Shown: positions 10,944 to 23,575, numbered from the stretch's first letter. The stretch: DNA of 64,000 bases from Carposina sasakii (GCA_014607495.2 CP053169.1:4402001-4466000); one strand, 5' to 3'. Numbers and translations: made by a program. Notes: generated by a model from the sequence alone, not told the origin.

Positions 10944-13900
10944 ATGGGCGTGGTCACAGTAGCGGCGACTGCCGCCAAAGCCGCCCTCGCGATCGGCGGG
11001 CTGAAGAAACTCACAATCATACCATTCCTGCTAGCTGCCATAGCGTACTTCAACTATGATATGCTGGATCCCGAAAGCAGGCCTTTCAACCAGAAGTATC
11101 TTCGAGAGGAATATGACTTCGTTATAGTAGGTAAGTATCTGACGGAGAACCGAATGATGGAGTAAGCGAGTTTTCGAATGTATAGATAGACAACGCCTAG
11201 CAGCGTTGGACGCCCTCCTGCCAAATGGACCGATGTCTTGAAGAGGGCGGCTTATAGTAACTGGATGGCGAAAATGGGTAATCCAGCCTTATGGCGTGCC
11301 CGGGTGGAGGCTATGTCCAGCAGTGGACTATAATAAGTTAAAATATGTATGTATAGTAGATAAGTAAATCAGTAGATTTGTCGTAGCCTTCAATGAATTC
11401 ACGATACCATGAAACAACAAACATTTGATGGCTATATAAAATCGTAACATAACCTACCGTATGATGAAATTGTCATTACAACTACCTATATATGACCAAA
11501 ACAGATAGGTACAAATGCAGGTACTCACTCTCAGTATACGCATAACCTCTCTCACATAGTACCTACCTATATCCAAAACTCACAAGCTCACAAGTTTACC
11601 ATCAATATTATATTATCCAGGTGGAGGATCAGCCGGGTCAGTGCTGGCCAACCGGCTGACGGAGGTGGAAGGATGGAACGTGCTACTGTTGGAGGCAGGA
11701 GGACATGAGACGGATATCAGTGACGTGCCACTGCTGTCCCTCTTCTTGCATAAGAGCAAGTTGGATTGGAAGTATCGGTAGGTATTTTGAAATAGACAAA
11801 TATAACACATAAAGGATGTATTGTTTGTATGATTTTTGGAATTTTTGTCTGTTTGTCGGTTTGTCTGTGCGTTTGTGCACGCTAATCTCAGAAACGGCTG
11901 AATCGATTTCGATACAGTTTTCAGGAATATATTCTGATAGGTCCTACTTAACATATAGGCTACTTTTTATCCCAGGAAAATGTTTTTATCCCGGATAATT
12001 TCGACATATTGTTTTTTCTGTAGTCCACGCGGATGGAGTCGCGGACGTCCACTAGTCAATAATATTATTGCACACAAATTAAATACAAGCCAAAAAAAAT
12101 GGTCGCGCGTCTTCCGCGGAATCCTCGCGCATTCTCGAGAATTCTCCGGTTGGAAATTGACGCTTCCATTCTGCGGCGGTGTAAATTGAGCCCAACACTT
12201 ACGGTACGCAGACTAACCAATGTAATGTTTCGAAACGCGAAATATCAGTCATTAAGAATGTCCATGGACCAATAGTGAAAACGACGGCCGATTGGTGTAG
12301 TAGGCAGTGGCCCTGCCTGCAGCGCCATAGGTCCTGGGTTCGAATCCCGGTAGGTGCAAACATTGATATGATGAATATTGATGTTTGTTTCCGAGTCATG
12401 GATGTTTCTATACTTATTTATGTATTTATATACCGTTGCTTAGTACCCACGACACAAGACCTTATTGATCTTAATGTGGGACTAAGTTAATGTGTTGTGA
12501 AGTGTGTGAATATTATTATTATTATTATTAATAGAAAGCCTAATAAGGAATACCTATCAATACAAAGCCATGGGACGGCCAAATGTGTCTCAATAACATA
12601 TAAGACTAGCATTGGAAGCATATCTAATGTGTTCTACATTTAACTAAAACACAAATCAAAGTTCCACAACAAACACGTGCATTTCTAACTTCCCAAAATT
12701 AACCTACTCACGTATAAAATTCCAGGACACAACGCCAAGACACAGCATGCCAAGCCATGAAAGACCAGCGTTGCTGCTGGACCAAAGGCAAGGTGCTAGG
12801 AGGGTCTTCCGTCCTGAACACCATGCTGTACATCAGAGGCAATCGCCGGGACTTCGACCAATGGGAGTCATTCGGCAACCCTGGTTGGGGATACGACGAT
12901 GTACTCCCTTACTTCAAGAAGTCCCAAGACCAAAGAAATCCTTATTTAGCTAAAGACAAAAGATATCACGAAACAGGTATGCAACTATAAGTCGAGGTAG
13001 TTAAAGATTATTTTTAATAGGGTCCGGTATAATTAAACGTGAATCATGCCCAAATATAATGATGCTGTTCGAATTTGTTGGATAATACTCGCAAATATCA
13101 TTGATTATAATACCACAGAATAGACAATTCAAGAACATTTTATCTGTTTCCAGGAGGATACCTCACAGTGCAAGACGCTCCTTACAATACGCCAATTGGA
13201 GCAGCTTTCCTCCAAGCTGGCGAGGAAATGGGCTACGACATCATCGACGTCAACGGAGAAAAGCAAACCGGCTACGCGTGGTACCAGTTCACCATGAGAA
13301 GAGGGACCCGATGCTCTACAGCCAAAGCCTTCTTAAGACCAATCAGATTACGCCAAAATCTCCACATAGCCTTATTCTCACACGTTACCAAAGTGCTTAT
13401 AGATAAAGAGAGTAAAAGAGCCTATGGCGTTAAATTCATAAGAGATGGCAAAATGCAAGTAGTTTACGCTAAGAGGGAAGTAATTTTGGCAGCAGGCGCC
13501 ATAGCATCACCACAACTTCTCATGCTTTCGGGAATAGGACCCGCAGATCATTTAAATGAAGTTGGTATAGAAGTAGTGCACGATTCTCCTGGTGTCGGGA
13601 AAAACTTGCAGGATCATATTGCCATTGGCGGTTTAGTATTTAGAATCGATTACCCAATTAGTGTAATAATGCCAAGAGTGGTAAATGTCAACTCGGCTTT
13701 AAGATATGCTGTCTCTGAAGATGGACCCTTGACTTCCAGTATTGGTTTAGAAGTAGTTGCGTTTATCAATACCAAATATGCTAATGGTACAGACGATTGG
13801 CCCGATATTGAGTTTATGATGACATCAGCTTCAGTGAATTCCGATGGCGGCACTCAAGTGAAAAAAGCTCACGGTTTAACTGATGAATTTTATGATGAGG

Positions 13901-14520
13901 TCTTTGGAGATATCACAAATGCTGACGTCTTCGGTATTTTCCCTATGATGTTACGTCCAAAGAGCAGAGGATTTATAAAACTACGGTCAAAGAATCCTTT
14001 GGATTATCCTCTCATGTATCACAATTATTTAACGCATCCTGATGACGTTGGAGTATTGAGAGAAGGTGTCAAGGCAGCTGTAGCAGTTGCGGAGACAAAG
14101 GCTATGAAACGTTTAGGAGCAAGATTCCACGATAAGCCTCTACCCAACTGTAAACATCTAGCTCTATACACAGACGATTACTGGGACTGTTTAATTAGGC
14201 AATACACAATGACAATATACCATTTATCCTGTACAGCCAAAATGGGACCAGCCACAGATCCCATGGCTGTAGTAGACTCATCTCTAAGGGTATACGGTGT
14301 ACAGGGTCTTCGTGTTATTGATGCTAGTATAATGCCAACAGTTACTAATGGGAATATCAATGCTCCAGTAATAATGATTGCAGAAAAGGGCGCGGACATG
14401 ATAAAGGAATTATGGTTAGCCGATGAACAAACACGAAGTCGAAGATCGTATAAATGCTCAAGAATAGAAGAAGTATTATTTAAAAACGAAAACTCAAACA
14501 TTTGTAGTGCAGACAGATGA
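10944..14520 (+). CDS. GMC oxidoreductase A (glucose dehydrogenase-like), four coding exons
   Basis: FAD-dependent GMC oxidoreductase, probably oxidising a sugar, steroid or other alcohol; the substrate cannot be read from sequence. Exons 10944-11130, 11621-11777, 12726-12976 and 13154-14520 join in frame (phases 1, 2, 1; all GT-AG) to 653 residues. The start is fixed by an in-frame TGA directly upstream (10938) and an ACCATGG context. Residues 23-37 form a hydrophobic segment (signal or anchor). DFVIVGGGSAG (58-68) and E87 form the FAD-binding fold. GMC signature 1 is at 136-159 ([11 protein letters not shown]) and signature 2 at 313-327 ([15 protein letters not shown]). The catalytic region has H555 ([10 protein letters not shown]) and the NGNINAP segment (597-603). 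The canonical HPVGT is changed to HLSCT. A 33-residue tail follows the point where gene C ends. Introns 1 and 2 hold transposon fragments. Confidence 0.93.
11195..11345 (+). mobile_element. LINE C-terminal/3' fragment in GMC A intron 1
   Basis: The sequence reads as the end of an RTE-type reverse transcriptase ([19 protein letters not shown], then NPALWRAR) and continues into GGAGGCTATGTCCAGCAGTG, the usual 3' phrase. The frame then breaks. It is a dead 5'-truncated copy in the sense orientation of the host gene. Confidence 0.65.
11790..12055 (+). mobile_element. Helitron, 5'-truncated, in GMC A intron 2
   Basis: It contains GGAATTTTTGTCTGTTTGTC, GCACGCTAATCTCAGAAACG, CATATAGGCTACTTTTTATC and ends GGACGTCCACTAG|T at 12055. 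The TC start is not found. The same body occurs at 25215-26252, 29331-29582 and 41039-41310. Confidence 0.7.
12281..12533 (+). mobile_element. tRNA-derived SINE in GMC A intron 2
   Basis: The head has an A-box-like TTGGTGTAGTAGGC and a perfect B box GGTTCGAATCC (about 12339-12349). The body includes GTTTCCGAGTCATGGATGTT, CCACGACACAAGACC and TTAATGTGGGACTAAGTTAA, and it ends in (ATT)n. Relatives: 16946-17133 (minus) and 63803-63980 (plus). The anticodon arm is not a functional tRNA fold. Confidence 0.75.
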
Positions 14521-14754
14521 TGAAGAAGATAATGATGAAATAGTTTCATTCATAGGCCCAAGATGCTAGTATAGTAATTGTTTGAAGATACGTGTATACA
14601 TAGTATTGTAAGTAATAGTGATATACGAACAGATTGAAGAACTTATTGAAGGAATTAAGAAAGATGAAGAAGGAAGAAAGAATGACTTTCTAGTCTCTAG
14701 CTAAATAATACGATAAATACGAGATATTATTATTAATATTGTCATTCCCAATCC

Positions 14755-15055
14755 ATTAAAGAACATGTAAATATTTCATTTAATCACACATTTTAGCAGT
14801 TATACAATTATGTACATTATATTGCAAAATCTGCAAAGTTATAGATACAGAAAAAAGGCTCAAATTCACTCAATTTATTAAATTTTGTGGAAAAATAATA
14901 ATAATTAGTAAATAATATATAACAACTTTAAAATTTCTGTGAACCGAAATCTATGCTACTCGTATTATACTCGTAGTTAAATGTAAGTAGATCATTGTTA
15001 TAAGGGTAATTTGTTAATTATTTTATAAGTATATTTTGAAATGGTTGTAAATAAA
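14755..15055 (+). terminator. Candidate polyadenylation signals of GMC A
   Basis: ATTAAA at 14755-14760 and AATAAA at 15050-15055 lie 235 and 530 nt after the stop. The second is followed by GTGTATTTGAAGCTTTTGAC, a G/T-rich stretch that fits a downstream element. Which is used cannot be decided by eye. Confidence 0.45.
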
Positions 15056-15059
15056 AATA

Positions 15060-16727
15060 ATCAACGTGTATTTGAAGCTTTTGACTTATTTTTCCTGCTT
15101 CACAGTACATATACGTATACATATACGCATATGACGAGCTACAAACTTGAAAGCGTTCTCCTGTTTAAAAAAGCACGTTTAAAAATTTAACTTATTGAGA
15201 AAACTGTCCTCAATAATTCAATAATAATCAAAGAGTTGCCCTCAACAGGAGTTGACCTAACTATGACCTTAAATTACACACCAGGTTTTTACTAATGATA
15301 ACTTCCGCATAATCTTAAAACTGAAATAAATATAACTTATTTCTTATTTATTTCCATTTTCACATATTTTAACAAACAACGCCATCTGTCAGTTGTATGG
15401 AAAACCTCTTGTGAGCATGGTAGCACGACCGTTCGTTAAAACTACTTTGTTCATTCCACAGATAACAGTTCTGAGTTGTCTATGGTTCATTCAATGCAGT
15501 AGTAAAATAAATAGTTCTCAAACTGATTTTAAGGTGACGTGCTCTATAAATGTTGTACTTTTCCTGCTTTCGATTTTTCTTTAATATATGGTGTTAGTTA
15601 TTTGGATGCTACGATGTTGATATTTGTACCTTCGACGGCATACAATAGTAATTAATTATTATCGCATCCCTCGTCCTACATATATTCTGCTATTTATATA
15701 TCCTATTTTAATAAGATTTCTGGATTTATCGTGAAACCCAACCACTATATCTCCATTTATTCTTTATGGGCCTTGATAATAAAAAACCTTTAAACTAGGT
15801 ATAAAGATATACACAGTTCAATTCGATTGATATTCTATTTTGCTGTCCAAAGTCATGCATAAAGACGACATAACTTTAGTAGCACCGTGATAGTTTTGTT
15901 ATAATAATAACTCTTCAAGATGCATTATATCACCTAACCCAATAATCGGTCATCAAGTACAATAACGTATTGCACGTTTGTCTAATTTAAGCTCTGTCAT
16001 CGCAATAGACCATGGAGCAGATTTCAAGAAGAGGTGTTTGTTCCAAATTGATGTTATGACATTTCATAATTTTTTTTTACTCATGTAGACCCTAAGACAA
16101 GCTATTACCTACATTAATTTAAATAAATTTTAATACTAATGCACGCCACCGATGCAAAATAATTAACTTACCATAAATGGTTCACACTTACTACAACACT
16201 ACAATAAGGAATTTAAAAGAAAATAATAGGTGGGAGTTAAGTACGGAACACACTTCGATTGAGGAAAAAATAATAAGGAGAATGCGACGTGTAATGCGAT
16301 GAATGAATACAGAACAACAGTGAAAAGGCAATATCGGTAAAGCACCAATGGTCTCACACAAAAAGACTACGTTGACTCATTTAACTCATTTTCTCGAAAA
16401 AAAATTACATATTAGCTTTTTTGCCTTTCCATTGTCGAGAACCATCCAAAGTAGAAATATTGCCAGAAGAATAAACTTTGTGGTAAAAGAAATGTTAGCC
16501 AGTGATTGGTTAATTTAATACATAAACGTGATCGCATCTCCTCTATAAGCTTTCTTCATTACGTCGATCGATTTGAGGTCGCGTCGATCGGTTAACGTTA
16601 TGCAAGATGTATAAACTTAAATATATTATTACGATAAGTATCGATAAGGTTGGCTTTTGGGTGAGGTACTAAAGGTTATGTTGTGTGTAAGTATATGTTA
16701 TGAAGCAGTTAAATATGACATACAGTA
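15060..16727. other. Intergenic, nothing recognised
   Basis: AT-rich sequence with no repeat family I can place and no ORF of protein-like composition. Confidence 0.4.
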
Positions 16728-16947
16728 TGGCTGTACCCCCAAGAATGGAAGTGGAATGCACTTCCTGCCGATGTATTTCCCGAGCACTACAACATTGATC
16801 TCTTCAAAGCTAGAGTGAATAGGCACTTTCTAGGCAAACAAGTACCACCCTAGGCCCCATCTTGCTTAACATCAGGCACGATGGCGGTCAAATGTTTGTC
16901 TAGCTAGAGATTTTACATCCATGTTAAGCGTGATCATAAATAAATAA
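16728..16947 (+). mobile_element. LINE 3' end with remnant reverse-transcriptase C-terminus
   Basis: One frame reads WNALPADVFPEHYNIDLF, then KARVNRHFLGK and a stop, the typical C-terminal tail of Jockey/CR1-group LINEs. A 3' UTR and an (ATAA)n tail follow near 16938-16947. It is 5'-truncated and adjoins a SINE on its right. Confidence 0.65.
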
Positions 16948-17133
16948 ATATTCATACACTTCACAACACATTAACTCAGTCCCACATTAAGATACCTAAG
17001 GTCTTGTGTCGTGGGTACTAAGCAACGGTATATAAATACAAAGACAAGTATAGAAACATCGATGGCTCGGAAACCAACATCGATATTCACCTACCGGGAT
17101 TCGAACTCACTCACTACCAATCGTCCGTCAAGA
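16946..17133 (-). mobile_element. tRNA-derived SINE, minus strand, head deleted
   Basis: It has the same family as 12281-12533: GGTCTTGTGTCGTGGGTAC, AACATCGATGGCTCGGAAAC and GGGATTCGAAC (the B box complement). Part of the head between the boxes is missing. Confidence 0.7.
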
Positions 17134-17589
17134 TCGTAGATATGTACATACATGTATGCATATCCCTAAAGACATGGCTGTTCCCGAAATTAGTCAGCCA
17201 AAACTGCAGGATCATAAAGGAGATCTCGCGATTTTCTAAAACAATCCGATTTCGTAACTAACCAGGAAACGTAAATGGCACGAACAGCTCTGACATTTAA
17301 AATTCAAGTTAAGCAACCCAACTAAGTACAATAGTAACATCTTCGCATAACCCATTCTATTTCAAAGTTGGCGAAGTACCCCAACCGGCACATTACAAAA
17401 TAACACACGTAATACTCTGTTTATTATTAGACTTTAGTGGTCAGCCTGGTTTTTAGATTTTCGACGCTATACTTTGTCGTCTGATCTAGTTTTTATTTAA
17501 TTGAAATATGCAACGTAAAGTACATATTAAATATTCATCAGTAAGACTAGCTTAGTGCTGGCTAGCTTAGGTTATGTGCTTCACTTATA

Positions 17590-17845
17590 ATACAATACTG
17601 CATCTCCTTATGTGCGTGTCCTAGGTGTTGAGTAAGAAACCTCAGGGCGTACTCTCAGACGATATGCTAGCAATTTGTCACTGATCTTTTAAACCTGGCA
17701 AAGCTATGCTGAACGTGGCTATAGGATATCGAAAACAGACGGCAGAGACTAATGGATAAGAGACATCCATTTAGCAAGCCTTGTGGCGTGCTCTGAGGGC
17801 GGCCTACATCCAGCAGTGGACTGCAAAAGGCTGACGAGATTATTA
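17590..17845 (+). repeat. Chimeric family U / family P repeat
   Basis: The left part (GCATCTCCTTATGTGCGTG, CTCAGACGATATGCTAG) matches family U. The right part (GCCTTGTGGCGTGCTCTGAG, CATCCAGCAGTGGACTGCAA) matches the 3' end of family P. This suggests the two families share ancestry or recombined. Confidence 0.5.
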
Positions 17846-18804
17846 AACTGGCGCTCAATAGTTTATGTATACTCTATGGTCATTATACGAAATTCTTAGT
17901 TATCCACGTCCGTGCTTTAGTTCATTAGTACTAAAACCAGACTAAAACACTAAAATCTAATCTAAGGCACTTTCGCTGTGTACATAAACAGTACCTAATT
18001 ACCTTTAGATTAAATAAACGTTTTAATGTACACTCTATTTCATTATCCTCTCGGTGCATGCACCACCAGCAAACCTGCACCTATTACTGGAAGAAAACTA
18101 ATCTACCATGTTCATTTCCGAAGGCTATCTGGCAGTGACATACGGCCATAGAATAAATCATCACCAGAAAGTACACTTGATACTTCGGTACAGATTATAA
18201 GTATCAAAAACGAAATTTAAACGCCATCACTTTAAGGATCGTTTGAATCCACAGATATTAAGAATCCCAGACACAGGCTATACGAATTTTATATAGGTGT
18301 CATAGTACTTATGTTTATCTGTAAAAGTGCAGCGCAGACGCACTGGCTATTCAGGATTATCTTGCTTCAAGTGTTCTAGTGACTTTATCGCGTAAAACCA
18401 TCTAAAGTGTAGTAAAAATGGGTTAAGTATATGGCCTAACTAAAACAGTCTGTCTGTACCAAAAACTTATCTCCTTTTTCAAGTCCTCTTGTGAAGGTAT
18501 CACGTAAAATCTACATAATCTAGAGTCTAAGCAAATATTGGCGATCTAGGCTAGCATACAAAGTCTTTACCAAAGACGATGACGATTTAGCTCAAGCTAC
18601 AAAAGCTACAGTGGACTATGGCCATTCTGCAATATTCATAATCTATGGTCCAGATGCGAATGTATCTAGACACGTAATCCAATAGGCCCGGCCAGGAAGC
18701 AATCTGATGCTTATTAAATCTCACCTTTTATAGGACTGCTCATAGACAACTCGCAGAGTGATAGCGTAAAAGGGAAACTAGTTCCTTTGTTTATTAGTTT
18801 GCTT

Positions 18805-18915
18805 TTACGATAGTTTCATTAGACCACCCACTGGTGGAAAGTGGGTGTGTAATTTGCGCACTCCTGCCCAACCTCTTTGTGGGATAGTAGGCGTGACTAT
18901 ATGTATGTATGTAAT
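18805..18915 (+). repeat. LINE/SINE tail ending in (ATGT)n
   Basis: It contains GGTGGAAAGTGGGTGTGTAA, CTGCCCAACCTCTTTGTGGG, GGCGTGACTA and TATGTATGTATGTA. Related sequence is at 37330-37455 and 57440-57530. Confidence 0.55.
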
Positions 18916-19147
18916 CAGACAACTGATGGAATGATAGTGTAAAAGGGAAATTAGCTTTATGTTAGTTTGTTTCGATTGTTTAAATGGTGAAGAGCAATAA
19001 AAGAACTATAGGTATGTATGTCCCTTTACGCGTGGCATTTTCATACCATAAATACTGTATCAATATTCATAAAATTTGATGCACATAGCAAGATATACAA
19101 AGCATATATATAGACTTATGTGTATCCCAGAAAGTATATTTTGTATA

Positions 19148-19260
19148 ACAGATAGATAGATAGATAACATTCTTCATTGTACTACAAAAAACATTAAGTA
19201 TATACAAGGGCAAGCTTAATGCCTTGCAAGGCATTCTCTACCAGCTAACCTGGTTACTTA
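19148..19260 (-). repeat. Minus-strand LINE tail
   Basis: AGATAGATAGATA is followed by ACATTCTTCATTGTACTACA and AAAAAACATTAAGTATATAC. The same (GATA)n plus TTCTTTATTGTACTAC arrangement occurs at 63024-63110, marking the 3' end of a retroelement on the minus strand. Confidence 0.5.
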
Positions 19261-20239
19261 AGAACATAATTTTATTTAGAACATAATACATAAATAGACA
19301 AAGTAGTATAGGAGTAACCTAAGCCTAGATTTTGGATAACTAAGTTAATTCAATATACTATTTTATAGACTTAGTAATAGACTGTTAGAATCGCGAGCAT
19401 TCCACTTTCACTGCAACAAGTAGCATAGGTGCATTCGCTTATCAGGTGCGGCCTTGCTACGACGAACTAAAAAGAATACGTAGTATTCATTTGTACTTTT
19501 TAAAAACAATAACATGCTAAAAATGAAATAATATAATACTTTGCTGTGAGTTTATCTACCTATAGTACCAAACAATATAATTTTTATAAAGTATTCAATG
19601 TGTTAGTATTATCTACTATACGAGCATTTAAATATAATTTAACATTTTAAATTCTACCTATGAGTATATTGTTTAGCTCCTGAATAAAATCTAGGCGTAA
19701 TTTAATTTGTATGCTTTATATTTTCAATTAAACACAAGATTGCGTAGATCTGAAAATATAATTTAAAAGCTATGGCAGAAATTATCAAACGACTTGGAGT
19801 ATAAACACGACGAATTACAAGTATTTGTGTCGTATCATTTAGTTACATATACGCCTATATTGCGTAAAAACATAATAATTTATGTAACACAAAAACCATA
19901 GAACATAGACGATGCGATTCAATATGAAATCTTACCTTTGTATACTCGAATCTATCGAAACATCTTTTCTTCGCAGCATTATGTTAGCTATGTAATTCAA
20001 AAGTCGTTACCTGTAATGAAAATATTTCTTTAGAAAACATGTACTAATAAATAATTTAATCTAAGACATAATAACTTAAAGCCTTTTTCATAACAAAGTG
20101 CCACAGCTTTAGATGGAACTAAATAAAGTTGAAACAGTGATAGATTTAACTAAACCTGCAACCAGGAGACATTTCACGAAGTTGTAAACTTGTTTATTTC
20201 AATGGCACATTATAGAAAATAGGGCTACCTACAATCATT

Positions 20240-20330
20240 TATATATAGAATACTCGTAACGCTCTTTCCCGGAGGAGCAGGCAGAGATCACGGACCTCCA
20301 ATTGCTCATTTGGCCGGTGAAATCTTTAGG
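20240..20330 (-). repeat. Minus-strand LINE-tail fragment
   Basis: CTCTTTCCCGGAGGAGCAGG and AGAGATCACGGACCTCC mirror the plus-strand text at 56120-56160 (GATCCGTGATCTCTGCCTAC). This is a short truncated copy. Confidence 0.4.
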
Positions 20331-20429
20331 AAAATAATTACGAAATACACAAACAACAAATGGTAAGAGCATGATTGTAATTCGTCGTATGCAGTCAGCA
20401 TTTACTGCTGATGCACAGTCCATCATCCG

Positions 20430-22300
20430 GTGAATAAACGCAGTTGCTTCCTTTTATTCTGCTAGAAGTGTATTTTAGCTAATAACTTATGTTACGTAAT
20501 AAATTTACGATTTCATACTTAAATTGCATTCGCATGGAACCTTTGGCCTTTTGGATTCGATTTCAATAACATCTATGAAACACAAGAAACCTTTGGTATA
20601 GTCGTTCTCTAGGTGCCCTTATTTCATTATTTTAAGGGTCGCCGCAAACTTTATGTATGCGTTTGCTATCCACCAAACAAATTCATTGACATCATAAACC
20701 AATGAACATGATTGGTTAATATTGCACGCATCCGTACATATGCCCACCCAACTAAAAAAAACCTTAATACTAATCGTTAAAGTCTCTTGAACCCCTTAAA
20801 TACATAGTCTAGTGTCAGTTTCCCTTAACAGTGTCGCCACAAACTATGCAGATCAGCAAAAAGTATGTCAGCGTAAATAGGTTTTAATTCTTCACCGACC
20901 GCTTTAAATTAGTTTGTATTACTATTCCTATGTACATAGTTTTCCCGTCTGCTAGTTCGATAAGAGTCTCGTAAACAAGTATAATTAAAGTGACTAATAT
21001 CGCCTTTCACTGGACGATTGAAATCTAAGGCTACTGAATAATGATATTTCAAGAAACATCGGTTCGAAAGTCCTGGGCACCTGGAATCAGCTGATCATAA
21101 ATCGGCCATTATATTTTTAACTATTTGTAATGACAAATAGGTATGTCGAGTAATATTTCGAGTGATATAAAAATTGGGGCTCAGGCCGTTTTAGAATGTT
21201 TCGATTGGACTGGAAAGCCCAGCATCACCCTTGAATCTAACGACACATTATTGTGATCTCGAAAAACTACAGTTGCAATGAGTGCTATAATAGCAATGTT
21301 GTAATGTCATTTTCTGGAAGAAATGTGTAGACAGATCCGCCTGAGCTATCTTAATAAAGCACTCACCTGTGTTGAAGTGTCGTGTCAAAAAGCTATTAAA
21401 TCAATAGAAACAAGAAACGATTTACTATCATGCCATTTGCATATAGATGTCCAGATTGATGTACGATGGACCACCGTATAAGCTTCATTGAGTATACCCC
21501 CCGTTGCTTTATCTCGTGACTTTCGTCTGCTTTTATAGAATTAGTTCAAACATACTACACATGTTATCTCTTGCCAATGGCAAAACTTTATTAAAACGGG
21601 ACTAGTCATTACGGGTTCTAACATAGTATCTTCCCGATATTTTTTAGAAAAAGTATTGAAATACCTATAAAATAAATAGAATGGGTTTTTCATGAATTAG
21701 AATGGGACTTACCTACACCACGTGTACAGAGAAAAATGTGCATAGACAGAAACACACTAAAAAATATAAAGAATTTGGTGAAGATAATGATCATATTTGA
21801 CCTCGGAAAGAAGCTAGAGAAAGCCATAGATATAGATAGATCTTACGCAGAACTTTTCGTATACTATACAGATCTTATTTTAGACTTACGTCTATTTTAC
21901 AAAACCAAAATCTTAATAAGAATTTCTAAGCCTGAACACAACGTGTAAAGATAGGCACATTCTCACGCGACCAGATTCTATCTACTATCTACTACACTTC
22001 CATATATTTTACTACACTTTCTAACTACTTGCTAAATTAATATTGTGCATGAAATTCTGTCTGAATTTGTTGGCAACTTTATGAGTTGGTATAATATAAT
22101 TTCTGACATTTTGTTAGAGATTACATTAAAACATAGCTAGTGTTTCCAAAACCGCAGGATCACGAAGAATATCCAAACAGAGAACATTTACCAACAAAAG
22201 GTCACTTTAGGAGTAAAATTATCCGTCTCTCCTTCCTTTTAATCAATATTAGGGTTGTTGTTAATTGCATTGTTGAAAACATATTTTTGATACAACCTTA
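20430..22300. other. Intergenic, nothing recognised
   Basis: No protein-like ORF or clear repeat is seen. The 70-codon ORF at 21736-21948 is rich in K/I/N as expected from AT-rich noise. Confidence 0.4.
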
Positions 22301-22307
22301 TTAAGAA

Positions 22308-22893
22308 CTAGTGGACGCCCGCGACTCCGTCCGCGTAACTACAGAAAAAAACTTCGAAATTTACCGGTATAAAAACATTTTCCCGGAATAAAAAGTACTG
22401 TCAGAGTATACAGGATGTAACAAAAAGGGTATGTTAAGCAAAAAGCTATGTAAATAGCCCACTGTAGAGAACCTATTCACAAAATTTGAGACCCGAAATC
22501 ACATGTTTATTTTTCCCGATAATATGGAGAATTTTTAAATATCTCAGGAATTTTCATACAATCTTGAAAAATAAAAATGTGATTTCGAGTTTGAGACTAT
22601 ATACTATCGGGAAAAATAAACATGTGATTTCGGGTCTCAAATTTTGTGAATAGGTTCTCTATAGTGGGTATTTACATAGCTTTTCGCTTAACATACCCTT
22701 TCTGTTACACCTTGTATACCTGAAAACTGCATCGAAATCGGTTTAGCCGTTTCTGAGATTAGCGTGCACAAACGCCCAGACAAAAATTTCAAAAATCATT
22801 CTTTTGGGTACCATTGCATTGATGAAGGTCTCCTATTCTTTTTCTCATATATCTTCCATGTACAGACAGCGATCCATTACATTTTTGTTATAT
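22308..22893 (-). mobile_element. Helitron split by a MITE
   Basis: On the minus strand the 3' end is GGGCGTCCACTAG|T (plus strand CTAG at 22308). The body resumes after the MITE at 22715 with CTGAAAACTGCATCGAAATC, TTCTGAGATTAGCGTGCACA and TACAGACAGCGATCCATTAC. The expected 5' TC terminus is lost at about 22893. Confidence 0.75.
22411..22714. mobile_element. Palindromic MITE copy 2, nested in a Helitron
   Basis: The ends are CAGGATGTAACAAAAAGG and a GTTACACCTTG-like terminus, flanked by TA at 22409-22410 and 22715-22716. The arms are inverted (AAATCACATGTTTATTTTTC against GAAAAATAAACATGTGATTT). It interrupts the Helitron at 22308-22893, so it is younger than that element. Confidence 0.85.
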
Positions 22894-22894
22894 C

Positions 22895-22969
22895 GCACCT
22901 TCGGTAGAACAAGGGCACAATTGTCTAAAATTGCAAAAGCAAATTGTGCCTTTGTTCTACCGAAGCTGC
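22895..22969. repeat. Near-perfect hairpin, about 75 nt
   Basis: Arm CTTCGGTAGAACAAGGGCAC (from 22899) pairs with GTGCCTTTGTTCTACCGAAG (to 22965), and pairing extends through AATT to 24 nt with a single G-U type mismatch. Outer CGCA/TGCG bases extend the stem. The loop is about 19 nt. It could be a miniature foldback element or a structured RNA. Confidence 0.8.
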
Positions 22970-23476
22970 GAATTATGTAGATCAAAAACAGATGAAACAC
23001 ATTATGTCTCCAGGTACCCTATCCTATCAATTTTCAATTTGCTTTGCTTGACGGCTTGCAACAAGGTATTGTCTACATCATAAAACTGCTACCGTAATAT
23101 TTGTTTGTACAGATTAGCTCCACACTCAGAGTCACGGGGCAGAACGAGATGCGCTGATAATGATGATTCATTACCATCTTCGTAGACATTATACAACGCA
23201 TTCTCGTTAGGAAAATAATTATAAAATACATAACCTGAACACCTTTTGTAATATGTAGTTCTTTTTTAAATGCCCCTTTTACCCCTATCATCATTAATTC
23301 GATAACAACTATTGTCAAAGAAAATAGGGTACTTACTACCATCTCTTAACCGAGGGTTCTCAAAACTCACGAGTATTACTCTCATTTTGGTTATAATATT
23401 TGTACTGTTACTTTTCCACACTTTACAATATATTAGCCTGGTTTAACACTCAAAACTACATGGTATTGTGTCGTGG

Positions 23477-23575
23477 TGTCAGGGCATGACAAAACGGGAT
23501 AAATCTTTATAAAAAACCATAAAGAACCTATCACAGGATTTGATACGAAATCACATATTTATTTTAAGGTAGTAT
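23477..23575. repeat. Decayed MITE-like fragment
   Basis: AGAACCTATCACAGGATTTG followed by GAAATCACATATTTATTTT resembles one arm of the palindromic TA-flanked MITE. No second arm is seen. Confidence 0.35.

Noticed and set aside
12281..12360. Possible tRNA gene (perfect B box)
   Set aside because: It cannot fold into a proper anticodon arm and continues into a SINE body with an (ATT)n tail; other copies exist.
14178..14549. 123-codon antisense ORF under GMC A
   Set aside because: It overlaps the well supported last exon of GMC A on the other strand.
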